From the NCBI GenBank assembly GCA_023384025.1, contig JAHDXX010000118.1:1-9379 (forward strand): 9,379 nucleotides of DNA. The letters are read 5' to 3'. The DNA is from Sphingomonadaceae bacterium (GTDB taxonomy: Bacteria; Pseudomonadota; Alphaproteobacteria; Sphingomonadales; Sphingomonadaceae). Below, one piece after another: positions 5,404-9,379 of the stretch. Position numbers and translations under genes: made by a program. Position 1 is the stretch's first letter; every line of letters starts with the position of its first letter. The notes beneath the pieces are model-generated. The model did no database searches and was not told the DNA's origin. It worked only from the letters and a program-made list of their open reading frames with translations.

Positions 5404-6882
5404 ATGGCGATGCGCGTGTTCCGGCCTTTGCTGCTCACTCTCCTGCCAGTGCTTGCCCTGCTGGGCGGATGCGGTTCGGCGGACGATGCCACGGTGGCGG
5501 TCGCGGTGATCGGCGATTCCGAGCGGCTGACCGGCGAAGGGACACGGCTGTCGCCTGCGGGCCAGCTCGTCCGGTCGGCGACCCGCGAAGGCCTGGTCGC
5601 GCTGGGCCCCGATGGCGAAGTCCTGCCGGCCATTGCCGAACGCTGGATCGTGACCGACGACGGGCTCAGCTACATCTTCCGTCTGCGTAACAGCGACTGG
5701 CCCGACGGAACCACGATCAGCGCAACCGACGTGCGCGACCGGTTGAAGCAGAACCTTGCCCGGCTGCGCGGCACCAGCCTGGGGCTGGATCTGGCGCCGG
5801 TGGCGGAAATCCGCGCGATGACCGGCCGGGTGGTGGAGATCCGCCTGACCGGGCCGATGCCGGGCCTGCTGCAGGTTCTGGCCCAGCCCGAAATGGGGCT
5901 GGAACGCGCCCGGCGCGGTGCAGGGCCGATGCTGATCGAACCGGCCGAGCAGGGCATCGTGCTGCAGCCCGTCCCGCCATCGAGCCGGGGCCTGCCTGAA
6001 CCGGAAGACTGGCGCGAGGCCTATCGCGCCGTGCTGGTCCGTGCCGAACCGGCAGAGCAGGCGGTCGCCGCGTTCGACGATGGCGCCGTCAACCTCGTTC
6101 TCGGCGGGACCGTGGTAGACATGCCGCTGGCGGACACCGGCGCCCTGTCCCGCGGCACGATCCGGCTCGATGCCGCACTCGGCCTGCTCGGTCTGGAAGT
6201 CGTGCGTGCCGAAGGTTTTCTGGCGACCGCTGCCAATCGCGAAGCCGTGGCACTGGCAATCGACCGGGACCGGCTGGTCCAGCCGTTCAACATCGGCGGC
6301 TGGGTCGCGACCACCCGGATTGTTGCGCCCGGCTTGCCGGACGACGACGGCAGCGTTGGCGAACGGTGGGCTGACCTGTCGATCGAAGAGCGGCAGGCAC
6401 GGGCCCGGGGCCGCGTTGCCGCGTGGGAAAGCAGTACCGGCGAAGAGCTGGTGCTGGACGTGTTCCTCCCCGCCGGGCCGGGATCCGACCGGTTGTTCAC
6501 GCAGATCGCGCGCGGCCTGGCAGAGGCGGGCATCGGCCTGCGCCGCGCCGACAATCCCGCATCGGCAGATCTTGCGCTGAAGGACCGGCTGGCGCGCTAC
6601 GCCGGGGCGCGATGGTTCCTCAACCAGTTCAACTGCTCGATCTATGACGGGCCCTGTTCCGCCGGCGCCGATGCGCTGGTCCGCCAGTCCCTGACCGCGA
6701 AAACCACGCCCGAGCAGGTCTCGCTGCTGGCAGAGGCGGAGCGGCTGATGCTGACGGAAAACATCTACATACCGCTTGGTGCGCCGATTCGCTGGTCGCT
6801 GGTGCGCGGCGGGCTCGACGGGTTCGAGGAAAACCGCTGGAGCGTGCATCCCTTGTTCGCACTGGCAGAACGCCCCATGTAA
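5404..6882 (+). CDS. Lipoprotein of the family 5 solute-binding proteins (peptide/nickel ABC type)
   Basis: The 492-residue protein begins with a lipoprotein signal peptide: basic MAMRVFRP, a hydrophobic Leu-rich core, and the lipobox L20-G-G-C23, so it is probably anchored by lipidated C23. Residues 55-110 match the start of the SBP_bac_5 fold (REGLVALGPDGEVLPAIAER at 61-80, then TDDGLSYIFRLR and the WPDGTTISATDV segment). Typical members bind oligopeptides, nickel or other solutes for an ABC importer. No permease or ATPase gene lies nearby, so it may work with a distant transporter or have another periplasmic role. The ATG at 5404 has AGGA immediately upstream; ATG 5410 is an alternative. 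The gene starts 48 bases after the PilZ gene and ends 33 bases before the DUF4112 gene. Confidence 0.82.
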   Translation: MAMRVFRPLLLTLLPVLALLGGCGSADDATVAVAVIGDSERLTGEGTRLSPAGQLVRSATREGLVALGPDGEVLPAIAERWIVTDDGLSYIFRLRNSDWPDGTTISATDVRDRLKQNLARLRGTSLGLDLAPVAEIRAMTGRVVEIRLTGPMPGLLQVLAQPEMGLERARRGAGPMLIEPAEQGIVLQPVPPSSRGLPEPEDWREAYRAVLVRAEPAEQAVAAFDDGAVNLVLGGTVVDMPLADTGALSRGTIRLDAALGLLGLEVVRAEGFLATAANREAVALAIDRDRLVQPFNIGGWVATTRIVAPGLPDDDGSVGERWADLSIEERQARARGRVAAWESSTGEELVLDVFLPAGPGSDRLFTQIARGLAEAGIGLRRADNPASADLALKDRLARYAGARWFLNQFNCSIYDGPCSAGADALVRQSLTAKTTPEQVSLLAEAERLMLTENIYIPLGAPIRWSLVRGGLDGFEENRWSVHPLFALAERPM

Positions 6883-6888
6883 TTGTCA

Positions 6889-6903
6889 GGCCCACGCTGG
6901 GCC
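6889..6903 (+). other. Short hairpin next to the DUF4112 ribosome-binding site
   Basis: GGCCCA-CGC-TGGGCC is a perfect 6-bp stem with a 3-base loop, placed between the lipoprotein stop and the GGAGGG ribosome-binding site (6904-6909) of the next gene. No T-run follows, so termination is unlikely. It could tune translation of the downstream gene or be chance. Confidence 0.35.
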
Positions 6904-6915
6904 GGAGGGTTGCTT

Positions 6916-7332
6916 ATGGTCGAAACGTCACGTCCGCAGGTCATGGGGTTCGAATTGCCGACCGGGACAGATCCGGTCTCTATCCGCAAGCGGATCGAGG
7001 CGATGGAAATGCTGCTCGAACGCAGCTTTACCGTTCCGGGTACCGGTTACCGCTTCGGGCTGGATTCGCTGGTCGGGCTGGTTCCGGTGCTGGGCGATAT
7101 CGTCACCACGGTGATGGGTGCCTACCTCGTATGGGAAGCGAACAACCTTGGCCTGCCGAAGTGGAAGCTGTGGCGCATGGCGGGCAATGTCGGGTTTGAC
7201 GCGCTGCTCGGCGCGGTGCCGGTGGTGGGCGATGCGGCGGACTTCCTGTTCCGCTCCAACACCCGCAACCTGCGCATCGTCAAGAAGCACCTCGACAAGC
7301 ATCACCCGCACACGCGCGTGATCGAGCAGTAG
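6916..7332 (+). CDS. DUF4112 family membrane protein
   Basis: The 138-residue protein has the DUF4112 pattern. A near-identical core motif, G-x-D-x-L-x-G-x-V-P-V-x-G-D, occurs twice, at 48-61 and 93-106, in or next to hydrophobic stretches (52-73 and 89-112). This suggests an internally duplicated, membrane-associated protein. A basic segment, FRSNTRNLRIVKKHLDKHH, follows at 112-130. The function of the family is unknown. The start is ATG 6916, chosen for the GGAGGG site 6 bases before it; a TTG at 6883 would add 11 residues but has no comparable site. The gene lies between the solute-binding lipoprotein and kynA, with gaps of about 33-35 bp, so it may be co-transcribed with them. Confidence 0.82.
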   Translation: MVETSRPQVMGFELPTGTDPVSIRKRIEAMEMLLERSFTVPGTGYRFGLDSLVGLVPVLGDIVTTVMGAYLVWEANNLGLPKWKLWRMAGNVGFDALLGAVPVVGDAADFLFRSNTRNLRIVKKHLDKHHPHTRVIEQ

Positions 7333-7367
7333 TTTCAAACGAGACCAGTCCGCGCTAGGGCACGTCC

Positions 7368-8159
7368 ATGGCGCAAGACGTTACCTATTCGAGCTACCTC
7401 GATCTCGACCGCATTCTTGCCGCGCAGCACCCGGCCTCGGGCGCGCACGACGAGATGCTGTTCATCGTGGTCCATCAGGCGAGCGAGCTGTGGCTCAAGC
7501 TGTGCCTGCATGAACTTGTCGCCGCGCGCGAGTGCATCGTGGCGGACAACCTGCGCCCGGCATTCAAGATGCTGGCCCGGGTCGCGCGCGCGCAGGGCCA
7601 GCTGATCCAGAGCTGGGACGTGCTCAGCACCATGACCCCGCATGACTATTCGACCATCCGCCCGCATCTGGGCGGGTCGAGCGGGTTCCAGAGCGCGCAG
7701 TACCGGATGATGGAATTCCTCCTCGGCGGGCGCAACCCGGCGATGGTGGCGATGCACGAAGTAACGCCGGAGGTAGCGCACACCCTGCGCACCGAACTCG
7801 CCCGCCCGAGTATCTATGCCGAAGCGGTGGCGCTGCTCGCCCGGCGCGGGTTCGCCATTCCCGAAGCGGTGCTGGCGCGCGATGTCGGCGCACCGTGGGA
7901 GCATTCGGCCGAGGTCCAGGCGGCCTGGGCCGAGGTCTATCGCGACCCGCAGGCGCACTGGGATCTCTACGAACTGGCGGAGAAGCTGGTCGATCTCGAA
8001 TACCACTTCCAGCGCTGGCGCTTCGGCCACCTCAAGACGGTCGAGCGGATCATCGGGTTCAAGACCGGCACTGGCGGCACGCCGGGCGTGCCCTATCTCG
8101 CCGGGGTGCTGAAGCAGGCCTTCTTCCCCGAACTGCTGAGCGTGAGGACAGCGTTGTGA
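7368..8159 (+). CDS. kynA: Tryptophan 2,3-dioxygenase
   Basis: The 263-residue haem enzyme opens the indole ring of L-tryptophan with O2 to give N-formylkynurenine, the first step of the kynurenine pathway. Visible marks are Y7 and Y10 in YSSYLDLD, H36 in MLFIVVHQASELW at 30-42 (active-site His), R113 in GFQSAQYRMMEFLLG at 106-120 (substrate carboxylate), proximal haem ligand H221 in FGHLKTVERIIGFK at 219-232, and T235 in GTGGT. The length is close to that of bacterial family members (about 260-300). The ATG at 7368 has only a weak ribosome-binding site (TAGGG). kynU follows on the same strand after a 184-bp gap containing a large inverted repeat. The gene is complete and intact. Confidence 0.95.
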   Translation: MAQDVTYSSYLDLDRILAAQHPASGAHDEMLFIVVHQASELWLKLCLHELVAARECIVADNLRPAFKMLARVARAQGQLIQSWDVLSTMTPHDYSTIRPHLGGSSGFQSAQYRMMEFLLGGRNPAMVAMHEVTPEVAHTLRTELARPSIYAEAVALLARRGFAIPEAVLARDVGAPWEHSAEVQAAWAEVYRDPQAHWDLYELAEKLVDLEYHFQRWRFGHLKTVERIIGFKTGTGGTPGVPYLAGVLKQAFFPELLSVRTAL

Positions 8160-8171
8160 GCGTTGCCGGGT

Positions 8172-8322
8172 TTCGCGCCAAGACGCCAAGGTGCCAAGAG
8201 GGTGTTTTTGCGGCGAAGCCGCGTTCTATAGAAAGACGGGGTGCCCAGTTGCTCCCCGATGAGTTTTGGTCGCGCCAATTCGTGTCGCGCAACCTCTTGG
8301 CGACTTGGCGTCTTGGCGCGAA
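8172..8322. repeat. MITE-like inverted-repeat element between kynA and kynU
   Basis: Two 30-base arms (8172-8201 and 8293-8322) are reverse complements at 28 of 30 positions. Each arm contains three tandem 8-base units: GCCAAGAC, GCCAAGGT, GCCAAGAG on the left, and GCCAAGAC, GCCAAGTC, GCCAAGAG on the right read in reverse complement. The 91-base centre holds a small hairpin GCGGC-GAA-GCCGC (8210-8222) and the 10-base palindrome TTCTATAGAA (8224-8233). No protein-coding potential is credible. It begins 12 bases after the kynA stop and ends 12 bases before the first possible kynU start (ATG 8335). It resembles a miniature non-autonomous mobile element, or a large mRNA stem separating two genes of one pathway. 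I do not recognise a named family. Confidence 0.7.
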
Positions 8323-8343
8323 CAAACAAGCGCGATGCCCCCA

Positions 8344-9379
8344 ATGAACCACCAGATCGCCAGAGCCCGCGAACTTGATGCGGCCGATCCGCTGGCACAC
8401 TACCGCGACCGGTTCGATTTGCCTGAAGGGGTGATCTACCTTGACGGCAATTCGCTCGGAGCCTTGCCGAAGGCGACCCCGGCCCGGCTGGAGCAGGTCG
8501 TTCGCGGCGAGTGGGGCAGCGATTTGATCCGCAGCTGGAACAGCGCGGGCTGGATCGACCTGCCGCAGCGTGTCGGCGCGAAGATTGCGCCGCTGATCGG
8601 AGCGCAACCTCACGAGGTGATCGCGTGCGACTCGACCAGCGTGAACCTGTTCAAGCTGATCGCGGCGGCGCTCGCCCGCCAGAAATCGTCTGGGCGCCCC
8701 GATCGCAAGGTGATCCTGAGCGAGCCGGGCAATTTCCCGACCGACCTCTACATGATCGCCGGGCTGGAGGCGCAGGGGCTGGCGACCCGGCGGCTGGCGG
8801 AGCGCGAACGGTTGGTCGAGGCGCTGGACGGGGATGTCGCTCTGCTTTTGCTGACCCACGTCCATTACAAGACAGGCGCGCTGCACGACATGGCCGCGCT
8901 GACCGAAGCCGCGCATCGAGCGGGTGCGCTAGTGCTGTGGGACCTTTCGCATTCGGGCGGGGCGCTGCCGGTTGATCTGGGCGGGTGCGAAGCGGATTTC
9001 GCCGTCGGCTGCGGCTACAAGTATCTGAACGGCGGTCCCGGTGCCCCGGCCTATGCTTTCGTGGCCGAGCGGCATCATGGCGCATTGGAACAACCACTGA
9101 CCGGCTGGATGGGCCACGCCGCGCCGTTCGCCTTCACCGATGACTACGCCCCCGCACCCGGCGTCGCGCGCCTGCTGTGCGGCACCCCGCCGATCCTTGG
9201 CCTGGCCGCGCTCGAGGTAGGGGTCGACCTGGTCGCCGAAATCGGCGTCGAGCGGCTCTATGCGAAATCGCAGGCGCTGAGCGCGTTCCTGCTGGAGTGC
9301 CTGAGCGAGGCGGGGCTCATCCAATACCCCTCTCCCCCTGCGGGAGAGGGAGGAGCGCCGTCAGGCGCGGAGGGAGAGG
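8344..9379 (+). CDS. kynU: Kynureninase, 3'-partial (runs off the window)
   Basis: This PLP enzyme cleaves kynurenine to anthranilate and alanine. The frame is open from ATG 8344 (ATG 8335, three codons earlier, is an alternative) to the window end, giving 345 complete residues; the family has about 410. Marks are YLDGNSLGALP at 32-42, CDSTSVNLFKL at 95-105, SEPGNFPTDLYM at 126-137, HVHYKTGALHDM at 172-183, WDLSHSGGALPVDL at 199-212 with PLP-contacting D200, and CGYKYLNGGPGAPAYAF at 223-239 with the Schiff-base lysine K226. No clear ribosome-binding site precedes the start, which follows the inverted repeat closely. From residue 329 the sequence becomes a Pro/Gly/Glu/Ala-rich segment encoded by a REP-like repeat instead of the expected C-terminal domain. 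Whether the full-length frame is restored lies outside the window. Confidence 0.9.
   Translation, partial: MNHQIARARELDAADPLAHYRDRFDLPEGVIYLDGNSLGALPKATPARLEQVVRGEWGSDLIRSWNSAGWIDLPQRVGAKIAPLIGAQPHEVIACDSTSVNLFKLIAAALARQKSSGRPDRKVILSEPGNFPTDLYMIAGLEAQGLATRRLAERERLVEALDGDVALLLLTHVHYKTGALHDMAALTEAAHRAGALVLWDLSHSGGALPVDLGGCEADFAVGCGYKYLNGGPGAPAYAFVAERHHGALEQPLTGWMGHAAPFAFTDDYAPAPGVARLLCGTPPILGLAALEVGVDLVAEIGVERLYAKSQALSAFLLECLSEAGLIQYPSPPAGEGGAPSGAEGE
9328..9379 (+). repeat. REP-like palindromic repeat, copy 2, inside kynU
   Basis: A perfect 9-bp stem CCCTCTCCC (9328-9336) / GGGAGAGGG (9342-9350) is followed by GCGCC-GTCA-GGCGC (9355-9368) and a GGAGGGAGAGG tail that runs into the window end. 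The order and several short blocks match the repeat at 75-122 read on the minus strand, including CCCCCTGYGGG, the CAGGCG core of the second hairpin, and GGAGGG. It lies within the kynU reading frame and contains no stop codon in that frame as far as the window shows. Confidence 0.65.

Noticed and set aside
4729..6849. A 706-codon open frame on the minus strand opposite dksA, the PilZ gene and the lipoprotein gene
   Set aside because: It is a codon-bias shadow of GC-rich genes. Its translation is Arg/Gln/His/Ala-rich with no recognisable domain, and it crosses three well-supported plus-strand genes and their intergenic regions.
8202..8222. T-run plus GCGGC-GAA-GCCGC hairpin as an intrinsic terminator after kynA
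   Set aside because: The T-run precedes the stem on the plus strand and reads as an A-run after the stem on the minus strand, so neither direction has a stem followed by T residues.
8172..8322. Inverted repeat as a CRISPR array or an intact insertion sequence
   Set aside because: There are only two inverted arms with short 8-base tandem units and no spacer-repeat periodicity, and the 91-base centre is too short to encode a transposase.

Overview
The window is GC-rich chromosomal DNA from an alphaproteobacterium, most likely Sphingomonadales. The evidence is a DivK-type single-domain regulator, a DksA that keeps only one zinc-finger cysteine, a FemAB-like acyltransferase of the alphaproteobacterial type, and a PilZ protein of the kind seen in this order. 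Placement in Erythrobacteraceae or a relative is an impression from the proteins, not proven. No tRNA, rRNA, CRISPR array, transposase or phage gene is visible. Apart from its repeats the window looks like ordinary core chromosome.

Layout. Bases 1-152 hold a very G-rich stretch and a REP-like palindromic repeat. divK (153-518) is on the minus strand. Divergent from it is a tightly packed plus-strand operon at 577-3835: DUF3572 protein, HAD hydrolase, RidA-family protein, glycerophosphodiester phosphodiesterase and FemAB/GNAT-like protein. Every junction in this operon overlaps. It ends flush against a convergent Sel1-like gene (3836-4165, minus).

The regulatory-looking middle of the window runs from 4166 to 5355. 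It holds dksA, a PilZ-domain gene and their upstream regions. Each upstream region carries a near-consensus CtrA-like box (TTAA-N7-TTAA with one mismatch). By eye these boxes contain the only two TTAA tetranucleotides in the window. With divK at the left end, this hints at links to the cell-cycle/motility phosphorelay, but that is inference.

From 5404 onward there is an orphan lipoprotein of the family 5 solute-binding proteins, a small DUF4112 membrane protein with an internal duplication, and the tryptophan catabolism pair kynA (tryptophan 2,3-dioxygenase) and kynU (kynureninase, running off the window). A MITE-like inverted repeat of about 150 bp, with arms built of three 8-bp units, separates kynA from kynU. 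The formamidase that should act between the two enzymes is not in the window.

The most unusual points are the repeats. Two diverged copies of one REP-like family lie at the two ends of the window. The right-hand copy lies inside the kynU reading frame and is translated in frame as a low-complexity Pro/Gly/Glu segment up to the window end. I see no convincing undescribed multi-gene system here.
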